Numbered from the stretch's first letter, positions 1-11,080 are shown. The stretch: 64,000 bases of DNA from Diadophis punctatus similis (GCA_023053685.1 JALIGW010000025.1:10123953-10187952); one strand, 5' to 3'. Program-made: numbers and translations. The notes: generated from the sequence alone by a model not told the origin.

Positions 1-212
1 TTTGCTTCCTGCACATGCGCAGAAGCAAAAAATTGCTGAAATCTTGCACGTGCGCATCCCCTCATGAGATTTCGGTGATATTTTGCTTCCTGCGCATGTG
101 CTGAAGCAAAATTGCATGAGGGGATGCGCATGCGTCCTGAGTGTGCGTATGCATGAAATGTGATGACGCGCGTGCAGCGCACCGGTAGGCAAGTAAGAGG
201 AACCCGCCCCTG
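1..212. mobile_element. hAT-type MITE of the ACCGGT family, left end off-window
   Basis: The segment ends in ACCGGTAGGCAAG and GGAACCCGCCCCTG, the same terminal block that ends the complete copies at 17216-17538 and 45341-45657. Its interior contains palindromic GCGCATGCGC-like words and CAGAAGCAAAA repeats in both orientations, so it can fold back on itself. The other terminus and its target duplication lie outside the window, so the copy is partial here. The family is non-coding. Confidence 0.7.
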
Positions 213-700
213 TCTCAGATGTAGGCCTCATGAAGGCTGAATAGACAGAGCCTAAGCTAGGAGTGAAAGTAAAAAGTAAAACTAAGGATAGACAACTCTG
301 CTCAGAAAGAGAGGCCTCAGGAAAGGAAGCAGCAGCTGAGAAAACGGCACTTTCCCCAATCCTTTCCTCAGACTCAGTGTGAGGGAACCATGACTGGGAA
401 GAAATGTCAAGAAGCCCTGTCAGGAATACACAAGCAGAGCAGCTGAAGGGAGAGAAAAAAAGATTTGGACAAAAGAGAAACTAAAAAAGATAAAAGACAG
501 ACTGAACACTAGAAAAATGAACTTAGCTCTGTGGAGAGTTACCATTGGGCTACACAGAGCTTAAGAAAACAAATAGAGAGGTCAGCATCAAACAAATATA
601 TTAGAGATACTGAACAGGAAGACACGAAGATCCAGTTAAATTAGACTTTAAAGGGTTGAGTATACACGAAGCTTATAGAAAAATCATTAAAACAGGAATA
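213..700. other. Unassigned sequence
   Basis: AT-rich, purine-rich sequence with no open frame of note, no tRNA-like boxes and no repeat that I recognise. It separates the first MITE from the TA-flanked MITE at 701. Confidence 0.4.
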
Positions 701-1922
701 TAGGTAGTCCTCGACTTACAACCATTCGTTTAATGACAGTTCAGAGTTAAAAAGCACACTGGGAAAAATGACTCGTGACCGTTTTTCACACTTATGACTG
801 TTGCAGCATCTCTGTGGTCATGTGATCAAAATTCAGATGCTTGGCAACTGGCATGTATTTATGACGGTTGCAGTGTCCCGGGGTCATGTCATCACCTTTT
901 GCGACCCTCTGACAAGCAAAGGCAATGGACAAGCAGAGTCACTTTTACAATTGTGTTAATAACTGGCAAGAAAATTCAAATATGGGGCAAAACTAAAGTG
1001 ACCAGATTTTTTTTTTAAGGCGGGACGGGGGGGCCCGCCTGGGCGCCACCATTTGTTTTGCCCTCTGCGCATGCGCAGAACGCTGCGCATGCGCAGAGGG
1101 CAAAACAGCAAATGTCGGCGTCCAGGTGGGGGGGGGAGGCGGGAGGGCGCTTGGATGCCTGCAGCTCGTGACAGGTAAGCTGCCGGCTGCCTCCTTTCCC
1201 CGTCTCCGCCTCCCGTTCGTTGCTTGCCAGCCCGGCTGAAGGGGAGGCGGGAGGCGAGGAAAGGCCTCCCGAAGGGGAGGTGGGCTCCCGAAGGGCTGCT
1301 GGCTCCCGAAGGGGAGGCAGGAGGCCTTTCCTCGCCTCCCGCCTCCCCTTCAGCCAGGCTGGCAAGCAACGAACGGGAAGCGGGAGACGGGGAAAGGAGG
1401 CAGCCGGCAGCTTACCTGTCACGAGCTGCAGGCATCCAAGCGCCGCGGTCTCCCGGTTGCCTGCCCGGCCCCATGGCAACGGCGGCAGTGAGGTGACGGG
1501 GGGAAGGAAGGGGAGGGGGACGAGGAAGGGCTGTTTGCGCCGCCGGCTCCTCGTTCCTCCCCCCGCATCCCAACAGCAGCGGCGACTCTGAGGGCGGGGC
1601 TAGGGATGGGGCGGGGGAAGGAGAGGAGGAGCAGCCCCCCTTCCCCCTCTCCCCAGCAGGCAGACGGCTCTCTGAAATTCCGCCTGACTTGCCCGACCTC
1701 TCTTTTGCTTCCCCTTATTAAGGTGACCAGACGTCCCGCTGTTTCTGCATTCTTTTCAAAAAAGCGGGACTTTTTGAAAAGAATGCGGGACGCGGGACAC
1801 ACGCTTGAAAAGCATGTCTGTCCCGCCAAAAGCGGGACGTCTGGTCACCTTAGGCAAAACTCATGTAATTGTCTTGATTAACAGTGCAAACTTTGGCCTC
1901 AGTTATGGTTCAAAACTACCTG
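701..1922. mobile_element. TA-flanked MITE (AGGTAGTCCTCGACTTAC family), copy A, split by a hAT element
   Basis: The left end reads TAGGTAGTCCTCGACTTAC and the right end CAAAACTACCTG, roughly inverted repeats, with TA on both sides. The interior is the same as copies at 9129, 30211, 37465 and 50453: short imperfect repeats such as GTCATGTGATCA and TTGACTTACAACC. A TA target duplication suggests a Tc1/mariner-type transposase in trans, but no transposase is encoded here. The copy is interrupted by the CpG-rich hAT element at 994-1852, which is therefore younger. Confidence 0.7.
994..1852 (+). mobile_element. CpG-rich hAT-type non-autonomous element, copy 1
   Basis: The termini are TAAAGTGACCAGA and TCTGGTCACCTTA (13-bp inverted repeats, one mismatch), flanked by the 8-bp direct duplication GGCAAAAC (986-993 and 1853-1860), the signature of hAT transposition. 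The interior is strongly GC- and CpG-rich and holds a long inverted repeat (about 1148-1285 against 1310-1445). It carries two NRF1-like TGCGCATGCGCA palindromes (about 1066-1096) and a consensus splice donor, CAG/GTAAGC, at about 1172-1180 with its mirror at about 1410-1420. The open frames across it are GC-driven and change from copy to copy, so I do not call them genes. Confidence 0.85.
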
Positions 1923-2500
1923 TATAATTTTAAAAGTGAGGTAGTAGTTTCTGAACTAGTTGAAAGTGTTTAACATTTACAATTCCTTTTCTTTTGTAAG
2001 CTTTCCTTGTTTTACAAAATAGAACTCTCCCCCAGCTATTGAAGGGAGATACAAAAAGCCAGCCAACTGAGTTTTCACTGCTCTGTGTCTTTATTGAATC
2101 TAGACAAATCTGATTACTTCTGGTTCGAAAAAGAAACCACAACACTCCTCTATTTGTCATCCAAAAAATTCACTCAATGTTAATTCTAGATTTATCCCGC
2201 CTGTCATTCATTGGTGCCCTTTTCTTATCTTCCTTCACTAGTTTTTCTGATCTGATTTGAAGTTTTAACTCTACTTGTGATTCGTTAAGTCGCACCAAAT
2301 CTGCTCAGTACTTCAAGAGGGAGCAACAGAGTGAACCTATATCACAAAATAAAATAGTCAAGATGAATATTCTACTTCTGATTATCTTGATGGTGAAAAA
2401 TCTGTAGGTTATTGTCAATGATTCAATGATATGGAATGCCTATCTTGATTATATTGACCAAACATCCTGCTCCTCTGTTCTATTTAAGTTGCTCTACTCT
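1923..2500. other. Unassigned sequence
   Basis: AT-rich single-copy-looking DNA. No motif, repeat or coding signal that I can support. Confidence 0.4.
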
Positions 2501-2504
2501 CTGT

Positions 2505-2850
2505 GTATCTAGGGTAAAGGTAACTTACTCAGCTCTTTCTATTGTTCTAGCTAAGAGCAAAAGGTTAAACTAGCAATCATGCGCTCACCTGCTTGCTTGA
2601 CATGATCTATCTGTATGCTGTATATTAACCTGTTACTAGTTAGCTATCTTTAGGGTAAGTCAATCATTGTACTTGTATGCACAAGAAATTTCCTATAAAA
2701 ATAAACGCAGCTGTCCGAGCAGGCAGGGCTTCTGAACACAGAGGCTTCTCAACTCAGAGAGATTTCTTCCTAGCTCGGAAAAGCTTTACTGAGAAAACAT
2801 GTCCCTGTGTCTATAATTACTACAAAAATCTACCTTTTATGCATTCTGGA
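2505..2850 (+). repeat. Possible degraded LTR-like sequence
   Basis: A U3-like stretch precedes CCTATAAAAATAAACGCAGC at about 2692-2711, where a TATA-like word and an AATAAA signal sit almost on top of each other, followed by a short GC-richer leader-like block. That order resembles an old retroviral or gypsy LTR. I find no clean TG...CA ends, no target duplication and no partner LTR, so this is only a suggestion. Confidence 0.25.
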
Positions 2851-4347
2851 ATTTTTTTCTCTTTGGAGGTAGATTTTCTGGGTTATTTTAGAATTAGCCA
2901 GAAAATATCATCTTTACTTTCTCTAGCTCATACAGATAAGTCATAAGGCCTTGTAGACAGCCCACAAAGTTATAACACGATTAGGATATCATATGTTATC
3001 TTTATGGAGGGATAAAACAGTATTTTGGATTTTAGAGTACAGTACTTTACTTGTGATATGCAATATATAAAATTGTGTTCTAATTTTGGCTATGTTCATC
3101 TTTTGGGATACTTCAGTACATGGAAGATTTACAATGACTAACTAGAGCTATATTAATGAAGATGTGGCTCAAATAAAACAATTGGCCAATGAGATATACA
3201 GTGTATATAGAATCCCAATCAAGTGTTCCGTAGGCATGCACAATCCAGGACTGGAATTTTCAAGTAGCATGATAACCATGGGTGCTTGGATACTTTCAGA
3301 AATGAATTAAATGCTATATGTATTTATGGTAATTGCATGCTGATAATTTTCACACCAAGGGAGATGCATTTTTCAGCAACGTGGTGGTTCTTTTCGTAAG
3401 TAGTTCCACCCCCACAACCTCCTCAACCTTTCAAACTAAGTTTGAAACTAACCCACATGAAATGTTGCTTTGAAACCCTCAGTGTTCTCTCCAGCTGGCA
3501 AATAAAAAAACGCAGAGTGCATTCGGTCACAGCCCCTGCCTATAGTGTTCTTTCCACAGTAACAAAAACTCTCATCCACACTTCATGCAGAAGTTAACGA
3601 AAAGTCGTTGCTATCTCCCTCATCCACTTATATTTTTCTTCATGGGGGAGGGAGAACAGAGCAGCTGTTATGAGCAGAAATTGCTAAGCAGAAGTTGCCA
3701 TTCCTGCAACAACAACAACAACACCCCCCCCAAAGTTTGGAGCTAGAAAGTAGAGTGGGGCAAGACTCTCTCCCAATGAAAAAGGGCCTGGTCACAAACT
3801 CCATAAAGTACAGCAAGATGAACAAAAAGAAGAAAAATCAAGAGGGGGATCAGCATGGTTCAAATGGCAGGCCCAACTGGGTACTAGAAGCCCCACCCCT
3901 TTTTTAGGTAAATGTAATGCATGTTAAGTAGGGGGGGTGTTGATTGGCCAATCACAGAAGCCCTTGAATGCTGGATCAAAAATATGACAGCCAAACTTTC
4001 TAAGCGGATCAAAATTGAGTCTAAGCTGGTGCAAAGCCCTTGTGTGAAAATGTCCTGTATTGAAGAAGAGTCAAATTATAGTCCATGGACACAATAGGCA
4101 ATTTTGGTATCAGATGTCTTAGGCCTCAGCTCCCATAAGCCCCAGTTTATGGCAAAGGGTTGTGCCAGTTGTAGCCCACAATAGCTAAAGAATAACAGAT
4201 TGCCTACCATTACCCTATACTACTCCTAGAAAGTAGAAATGTTAGAACCATAAAATTGTTAGGAAGATGAAAATCCAGTGGTTGTTGAGACAACCAGAGG
4301 AAAGAACACAGTTTGTGTAATGCCGCTGAAGCATAGTACCTTAAATC
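2851..4347. other. Unassigned sequence
   Basis: Mostly AT-rich DNA with a CAACAACAACA tract at about 3705-3722 and a short purine-rich run near 3640. No coding exon, RNA gene or recognised repeat was found. Confidence 0.4.
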
Positions 4348-4736
4348 CAGGGGTGGGATTCAAATTTTTTTAGCAAGGGGTTCTCTGCCCGGTTGCTGGG
4401 TGGGCGTGGCCATAGTCGGTCTCCTGCACCACGGTGGGGGAAGCGTTTTTGCCTCCACGGGCTCCGGAGGCTTTCCTCAAGCCTCTGGGAGGGCGAAAAT
4501 GGCCTCCTCATGCTCCGGAGGCCCTTCCCGAACTTCCAGTAGGCCTGTTTTTTGCTCTCCCCGTGTGTGCCCTGCACTTACCTGCATCCAAAACGGGCCA
4601 CGTGGGGACTCCTGGGAGGGGCGGGGTGGGCTGGGTGGGGCCAGCCAGGAGTGGGATTTGGGGGTTCTCTGAACCGCACAGAATCTTAGCTAGAGGTTCT
4701 CCCAAACCCCTCCGAACCCCCAGCAGCCCACCCTTG
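4348..4736. mobile_element. hAT-type MITE, ACCGGT family (GGGTGGGATTC subgroup)
   Basis: It starts CAGGGGTGGGATTCAAAT, ends CAGCCCACCCTTG, and is flanked by the 8-bp duplication CTTAAATC (4340-4347 and 4737-4744). The interior is GC-rich with CTCCGGAGGC-type repeats also seen in the elements at 21977 and 28479. Frames through it are repeat-derived. Classification as hAT rests on the 8-bp duplication and CAG-type end. Confidence 0.8.
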
Positions 4737-4744
4737 CTTAAATC

Positions 4745-5884
4745 CCTATCCAGAATTAGCTTCCATAATTTGCTCTGGAATGAAGAATATATTGTTGGCA
4801 TTTGTTTATGTCTTGAACTTCCTGGTTTTGTATTTTGGTTATGACTAACACATACTGTATTTAAACCAGTGAGTAAATAGGCATAGAGAAGATCCATTCT
4901 CACCTGAGAGGAACTTCTTATTAGCATACTATTGAGCACTAAGACCTTCAGATTGTTTCCTAATGAATCTTTCTATTAGTGTGAGAAATACCATATAAAT
5001 GAATCGAATGCTCGAAGCAACTTGAAGAAAATCTCCTTAGTATAATGGCAATGATTAAATTATTATGGCTGAGATTTTAAAGTACTTTTTCCATTGTGCA
5101 GAATCTTAAATCAAATCTGGATTTAGCTGAGATACGGATGGTTTACATATGTGCATTCCCCAGGAAAATAAATAATAATTCAGGAACCACTGATTCTCAG
5201 TTGAAAAGTAGGTCAGGGCAAGAATCATTGCATTAATTAGAGAGACAAACTCTGATGACCCCGTTTCTCAAGGCTATAGATAGAAAGGTAACACTGCCCA
5301 ACGAATTTGAAAAGGTACAGAAAACCTTTGCTCTATGCTCCCTCCAGCTGCATCGCTGCACTTTAAGTTATAACAATGACGAACCACAGTCTTTCTAACA
5401 GAAAGCCCATCATGTACAATTTTTCTTTCTTTCAGCAGATTCAATCAAATCTGCTTTGATTGGAACATTGCCAACAATTATGTTCAGCTAGTAGGTTTTA
5501 TATGCTGATATAATTGCCAGTATGGAAAAAGGAACATGCAGGCCTAGTTTACTTTGCTATATTTGATGGAATGGCTGTCTACCCGATAGCAAAGAATAAA
5601 ATAACGTAGCTGGTAAATGATGGCTTTGATCATTCACATTGCTGTCCATTATGTGATACAAGATCATGGTAGGTTAATCAAGGCGAGGAGTCTGCGTTAT
5701 CCATTCTGGCATTAATTTAGGGAAAGAAAACAATTCGTTTACTGTATTCAAAGTAGATTGAATGCACCCTTCACCCTGAAAGCTGAGGGTTGCATAAGAC
5801 TCTCTTCTTGGTATCATTCCATCCATTGCAGCATTCTTTTAGTCTTTGATATAGCTATGCTGCTGAGAACTAAATATTTTAAGC
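4745..5884. other. Unassigned sequence
   Basis: AT-rich DNA without recognisable repeat ends, RNA genes or exon-like frames. Confidence 0.4.
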
Positions 5885-6013
5885 CAGGGGTGTCAAACTC
5901 GCGGCCTGCAGCACTCATGTGCTGGCCCCGGCCCCACCCAATTTAGCGAAGGGGAAAAAAAGTCCCGATACGTCATGTGACGCTGCCGTGACGATACGAG
6001 TTTGACGCCCCTG
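5885..6013. mobile_element. Short hAT-type MITE (GTGTCAAACTCG family)
   Basis: A 129-bp element with inverted ends CAGGGGTGTCAAACTCG and CGAGTTTGACGCCCCTG, bracketed by the perfect 8-bp duplication TTTTAAGC (5877-5884 and 6014-6021). It is non-coding. Near-perfect terminal repeats and duplication suggest a fairly recent insertion. Confidence 0.88.
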
Positions 6014-6021
6014 TTTTAAGC

Positions 6022-7080
6022 AGAGGGTCTTTTGTTTTGTTTTGTTTTTTTCCTCTGTTTTTGTTTTGGCTCACCCTCCAAGTTGACCTGCTCTAATGAA
6101 TAGCAGGAAGGTGTTCTATTCACAGACAGGTCCAAAGTTCTTTTTCTAAATTAGCTTTCAAGCAGGTATGACTCTCATCCTCAGTTCTCTAAATCTTTGG
6201 TTAGCTTTCCAGATTGAAAAAAAAAGGCAATTGCAAGGCTCAAGCTAAGCTAAGCTTAAGCATGTAATTCTATGCGGTGCAGGTAATTTTCAATAAAAAC
6301 CAGCAAGAGGAAATGCAGTTAGGATCAGACTGCACAGAAGGGATATGTACTTTTGTAATGAGGAATTAATGCCAGCTTTCCACTGCTTCTTGCTCTCTAT
6401 ACATGTAGGAGTTATAGGTTCACTAATTCCCAGCTAAAGGCAATTCTGCTACTGGTGATTGTAAGAGACCTGAGCAACAGATTGTAGATAGCTAATCCAC
6501 AGTGTATTTCTTTTATCATGACTGCCTCTTATTCCTAGAGCACTTTACATATATCAGATATCTTACAATGCATTAAAAAAAATCTCAATTTCCGCAAGAT
6601 CCTTCTAGCCGTTCTTACTAAACTTAGTGAAAAATTCAATAAATAAGTTGACAGCCTCATCTGCTTGTCCGATGTTTCATTAATGCAGAATTAATGCTTT
6701 TCTTAAATTCTACTTTGTCTTTATATGATAAATAAAATGCATCAATTATCCTTTCTTTTTGTTGCCTGGATTCTGTACATTTTATAAATCATTAGCTTAT
6801 TATGTTTGCGTTGGTATTCAATATGCTGTTTTGATTCCAGAGAGAACTGACAAATGAAAGAAGAGGTCGTTGTGTAGATCATTGGCTGATTTGTAGCTTT
6901 GTGAAATAGATAAACAGGGAAATCTGATATCAATAGATCAAGTGTGTATGTCAATCCTATTCATAAATTCTGCCTGTCTCCATAATTAGGAACACAAGAG
7001 AGGGAGACTGGAGAAAGTCACATTAATCTACTTCCTCCGTTGCATCCTGTATAAGGAGAACATATATAAAATGTTCTATA
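6022..7080. other. Unassigned sequence
   Basis: AT-rich DNA with a TTTTG-rich run near 6030-6070. Nothing codes convincingly, and no repeat termini are visible. Confidence 0.4.
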
Positions 7081-7103
7081 GATAGCATCTACCACCAGCG
7101 AGA

Positions 7104-7376
7104 TTGGCCAAAATGTATCCAACTACAACACCTAATTGCTGGAAATGTAATCACTTACAAGGGACGTTCTACCATATGTGGTGGACTTGTCTCAGGGCAA
7201 AGAAATACTGGGGAAAAATTAAAAAATGGATTGAAGAAATAACAGAGCATAAAATTGAGATGAGGCCAGAGCTGTTTTTACTGGGAATAATAAAAGGAAA
7301 TACCCAAAAAGAAATTTATTATATCATACAGCATATAATTACAGCAGCGAGAATAACATTCGCCCAGAATTGGTAG
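7104..7376 (+). pseudogene. L1 ORF2 C-terminal fragment
   Basis: About 90 residues matching the C-terminal end of L1 ORF2. A Cys-Trp-Lys-Cys pair is followed by GTFYHMWWTC, the cysteine-rich CCHC-like motif of L1 ORF2, and then by LFLLGI and ITAARITFAQNW, which closely parallel the same region of the L1 at 22412-26400 (GTFFHSWWLC and ITAARIAFAQYW). The intact protein is an endonuclease and reverse transcriptase, but neither domain is present here, so the fragment cannot function. The start methionine is internal to the ancestral protein. No host gene is implied. Confidence 0.75.
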
Positions 7377-7607
7377 AAAGAGAAGATCCCCTCGAATGCA
7401 ATGATTATAAAAAAGGTGCTAGAATGCATGGAGATTGATAAACTAACGATGGAAGAGAGAGAGGGGGGGAGGAATCAATGTATTATAAAATATGGAACAG
7501 ATGGTATGACTGGCTCGAAAAGAAAAGTAAAATTAATGATTAAAGGAATGTAGGATGATGTAATAAAATGGAATAAATGTATCTTTAGAGTATAAATGGA
7601 TGTAAAT

Positions 7608-8468
7608 TAAGGTGACCAGACGTCCCGCTTTTGGCGGGACAGACACGCTTTTCAAGCGTGTGTCCCGCATCCCGCATTCTTTTCAAAAAGTCCCGCTTTT
7701 TTTGAAAAGAATGCGGAAACAGCGGGACGTCTGGTCACCTTAGAGGGGAAGCAAAAGAGAGGTAGCGGAAGCAAGTCGGGCGGAATTCCAGCGAGGCGGC
7801 TGCCTGCTGGGGGGAGGGGGAAGGGAGGCTGCTCCTCCTCTCCTTCCCCCGCCCCATCCCTAGCCCCACCCTCGGAGGCGCCGCTGCTGTTGGGAGGGGA
7901 GAGGGACGAGCGGCCCCTCCGGCGGCGGAAACAGCCCTTCCTCGTCCCCCTCCCCTTTCTTCCCCCCGTCGCCTCGCTGCCGCCGTTGCCCTGGGGCCGG
8001 GCGGGAGACCGGGAGACCGCGGCGCTTGGATGCCTGGAGCAGGTAAGCTGCCAGCTGCCTCCTTTCCCTGTCTCCCGCCTCCCATTCGTTGCTTGCCAGC
8101 CCAGCCGAAGGGGAGGCGGGAGGCGAGGAAAGGCCTCCCGAAGGGGAGGCGGGCTCCCGAAGGGCTGCCGGCTCCCGAAGGGGAGGCGGGAGGCCTTTCC
8201 TCGCCTCCCCTTCGGCCGGGCTGGCAAGCAACGAACGGGAGGCGGGAGATGGGGAAAGGAGGCAGCCGGCAGCTTACCTGTCGCGAGGTCCAGGCATCCA
8301 AGCGCCCTCCCGCCTCCCCACCACCACCACCTGGATGCCGACATTTGCTGTTTTGCCCTCTGCGCATGTGCAGCATTCTGCGCATGCGCAGAGGGCAAAA
8401 CAAATGGCGGCGCCCAGGCGCCCCCCCCCCCCCGTCCTGCTTAACAAAAAAATAATCTGGTCACTTTA
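7608..8468 (-). mobile_element. CpG-rich hAT-type non-autonomous element, copy 2
   Basis: The ends are TAAGGTGACCAGA and TCTGGTCACTTTA, with the perfect 8-bp duplication ATGTAAAT (7600-7607 and 8469-8476). The orientation is opposite to copies 1 and 3. The content is shared with them: a CpG-rich interior, a long inverted repeat, NRF1-like palindromes (one mutated at about 8361-8372, one intact at about 8379-8390) and splice-donor words on both arms. Overlapping frames of up to about 250 codons are byproducts of GC-rich sequence without stops. Confidence 0.85.
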
Positions 8469-8665
8469 ATGTAAATAGATGTATAAAATGTATAAAGGAA
8501 TAGATAGGTATAAGAATATTTATGTAAAAAACAATAGGCCTCAATATGGAAAATGTAGAATTAAGAAAAAATTCCAATATCGGAAAGCTGTATTAGTGAA
8601 ATTCCACGTTTTTAAATGTGGAAAATTTTCAATAAAAAGTATTTTTAAAAAGAAAGAAAGAAAGA

Positions 8666-8974
8666 CAGGACCTTCTCCATTAATTCTTGGCCACTTAGTG
8701 ACCAAATTACAACTTGTGAATATTTCTCCCAAGTTTCTTCTTTAAAATAATTTACGAGGCAAATTTCCCCCCCATCAATTTGAATTAGAAGGGACAGAAA
8801 ATATGGTATAAATTTGTTCTGCCTTGCATTAATAAAACTTTTGGGAATAAAAACAAAATCACACTGTAGAAAAAGTTGGTTTGGAAATAATACCACCAAT
8901 CTAGAACCCAAAATTATGCAAATTGGAAATTATGGGAGCATCTGTTATATATAGATCATTTCTGCATAGTTTGG
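8666..8974. other. Unassigned sequence
   Basis: AT-rich DNA following the L1 tail. No recognised feature. Confidence 0.35.
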
Positions 8975-9060
8975 GCTCTAGCTTCTACATATTGTGAGCC
9001 ATCCAGAGTTGTTTAGGATGGGTGGCCATACAAATCATATACATACATACATACATATCT
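8975..9060 (+). repeat. Old LINE 3' tail (GAGCCATCCAGAGTT type)
   Basis: The sequence GTGAGCCATCCAGAGTTG followed by GGTGGCCATACAAAT and a CATA tetranucleotide tail matches the form of vertebrate L2/CR1-like 3' ends. A related tail lies at 35295-35372. Confidence 0.5.
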
Positions 9061-9296
9061 TAATTTTTTTTACATCTGATAAGCTCAATTACAGAGGAAG
9101 AAGGGTTACATCTAGGTAAATATTAATACAGATAGTCTTTGACTTACAACAGATCGTTTAGTGACCATTCAAAGTTACAACGGCACTGAAAAATGTGACA
9201 TGACCATTTTTCATAACTGCAAAATTTGTAGCATCGTCATAATCATGTTTGGCAACTGACTCATGACTGTTGCTATGCCTCAGGATCATGTGATAG

Positions 9297-9777
9297 CAAT
9301 ATTTATTTATTTATTTATTTATTTATTATTTGCACTTGTATGCCGTCCACTTCACAGAGACTCTGGGCGGCTCACAACAATAAATCTACATGCAAACAAT
9401 AAATATAGAAAAAAGACATTAAAAACAGTAATTATTAAAAACATTAAAAACAACAATTTAGAAATCCCATACAATTCATTCATTCATGGGGCCAAGAATG
9501 CTCATTGGCCCCAGGCCTGTCGACAAAGCCAGGTTTTTAGCGCTTTTCTGAAGGCTGGCAGGGTGGGAATAATGCGGATTTCCGGGGGAAGTGTATTCCA
9601 GAGAGCCAGTGCTGCCACAGAGAAGGCCCTTTCTCGTGGGCCCGCCAGCCAGCATTGTTTGGCTGACGGGACCACTAGCAGACCAACTCTGTGGGCTCTA
9701 ATTGGTCTTAGGGAGGTATGTTAAAGAAGGCGGTCTCAGAGGTAAACTGGTCCTAAGCCATGTAGGGCTTTAAAGGT
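9297..9777 (-). mobile_element. L2-like LINE 3' fragment
   Basis: On the plus strand a TATT tetranucleotide tail is followed by GCCGTCCACTTCACAGAGAC and GGGCGGCTCACAACA, the 3' end of the family seen complete at 11675-12690. Further 5' the sequence keeps the degraded coding end of that LINE: TTCCAGAGAGCCAGTGCTGC corresponds to the conserved WNQLPP-type stretch. It is 5' truncated and inserted in the tail of the neighbouring SINE. Confidence 0.7.
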
Positions 9778-9783
9778 AATCAC

Positions 9784-10021
9784 CAATAGCAATAGCACTT
9801 AGACATATACCGCTTTACAGTGCTTTACAGCCCTGTCTAAGCAGTTTTATAGAGTCAGCATATTGCTCCCAACAATCTGGGTCCTAATTTTACCTCAGAA
9901 GGATGGAAGGCTGAGTCAACATTGAGCCTGGTGAGATTTGAACTGCCAAACTGCAGGCAGGAGGAAGTCAGCAGAAGTAGCCTGCAATACTGCACTCTAA
10001 CCACTGCACCACCGTGGCTTA
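9784..10021 (-). mobile_element. tRNA-derived SINE (AGTGCTATTGCTAT tail)
   Basis: Read on the minus strand it begins GCCACGGTGGTGCAGTGGTTAG (A-box region), has a B-box-like AGTTCAAATCTCACC, a conserved body including ACCCAGATTGTTGGGAGCAA, and ends in TAAGTGCTATTGCTATTGG. Seven copies of the same family occur in this window. The pol III boxes are degenerate enough that activity is unlikely. Confidence 0.8.
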
Positions 10022-10224
10022 TGATGATCACCTTTTGCAACCTTCTGACAAGCAAAGTCAATGGGTAAACCAGATTCACTTAACAACCAGGTGAATAACC
10101 TGAGCGATTCACTTAACAACTGTGGCAAGAAAAGTTTTAAAATGGAGAAAACTCACTTTAAAAAAGTCTCACTTAACAACAGAAATTTTGGTCTTAATTG
10201 TGGTTGTAAGTCGAAGACTACCTG

Positions 10225-10790
10225 TACTCCAGTCATTTTCTTCTAATTTGTAAACAGGAATATTGGAGGTTGGGGGCAGGAGACAGACAGAAAAAGAAAG
10301 ATTACAGGCAAAGCAGTAAGAAGGTGAATGGTCCTCTTCCACGCTCAATTTCTTAAATTGGCACATTTATAGAGAAATAAATCCCCCTTAATTGTAGTCA
10401 ACTTTATATCCATATAAATACACTTAGTATCACAGCTCTAGCAGCATTTAAATGCTGTGTATTTGCACATTAATTACTGGGAAACAATAATACTCTTTTC
10501 CCCATGAACTTCAATTTTCACATCTAGAAATTCCACTTTATTCACCTCAGTTCTTAATGACCTGGCACTGTGGGGTTCATCTTATAAAAGGAGATAAACT
10601 GTAATGCCAACAGAATGAATATGATTGTGTGAAACTAGATGTTAAACAAGGAGCGGGTTCCATTTGCAAAGAATACACTGTTTGCAGTATAGGATTCACA
10701 AGAATAATAAACCTTATGATGCCAGTTTACCAAAGATTTGCCAATCTTCCAAAATGCTTTTCTCTGAGAGAGATGGGGGTGGGGAGGGTG
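10225..10790. other. Unassigned sequence
   Basis: AT-rich DNA; no recognisable exon, RNA gene or repeat. Confidence 0.35.
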
Positions 10791-10794
10791 TCAA

Positions 10795-11080
10795 CCTATT
10801 TTCCAAGCATTTGAAGGCAGGACAAGAAGCAATGGATGCAAATTAATCAAGGATAGAACCAACCTAGAAATAAGGAGAAATTCTCTGACAGTTAGAATAA
10901 ATAATTAGTGGAATGGCTTGCCTTCAGAAATTGTGGGTGCTCCATTACTGGAGGTTTTTAAGAAGAGATTGGGCAGCCATTGTGTGAAATGGTATAGGAA
11001 CTCTTGCTTTAGCAAGAATTTGGACTAGAAGACTTCCAAGGTCCCTTCCAACTCTATTATTCTATTATTATGTTATGTTT
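10795..11080 (+). mobile_element. CR1 LINE 3' end
   Basis: The sequence contains the conserved CR1 3' region: GGAGGTTTTTAAGAAGAGAT, then TTGGACTAGAAGACTTCCAA, then CCTTCCAACTCTATTATTCT with a short repeated TATTCTATTAT end. This parallels the avian and reptilian CR1 terminus. It is 5' truncated and has no open frame. Confidence 0.75.

Larger units (their letters stand above)
7085..8665 (+). mobile_element. L1 LINE 3' end, split by a hAT element
   Basis: The 5' part encodes the end of L1 ORF2 (7104-7376), followed by a 3' UTR that resumes after the hAT element at 7608-8468 and ends at about 8620-8665 with TTCAATAAAAAG and an A-rich GAAAGAAAG tail. The element is strongly 5' truncated, as is normal for LINEs. 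The hAT element jumped into its 3' UTR and duplicated ATGTAAAT, so the L1 is the older of the two. Confidence 0.75.
9129..10224. mobile_element. TA-flanked MITE, copy C, split by a LINE and a SINE
   Basis: The ends CAGATAGTCTTTGACTTAC and GTCGAAGACTACCTG are inverted repeats flanked by TA (9127-9128 and 10225-10226). Interior words such as GATCACCTTTTGCAACC and TTCACTTAACAACTGTGGCAAG match copies A, B and D. The middle is occupied by an L2-like LINE tail (9297-9777) and a SINE (9784-10021), both inserted later. Confidence 0.75.

Noticed and set aside
956..1829. Overlapping open frames of 90-154 codons on both strands
   Set aside because: They lie in the CpG-rich hAT element, exist on both strands because stop codons are rare in GC-rich DNA, and are not preserved in frame between the three copies.
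7652..8455. Frames of up to 248 codons in the second CpG-rich element
   Set aside because: Same reason; they end at transposon boundaries and encode low-complexity Pro/Arg/Gly sequence.
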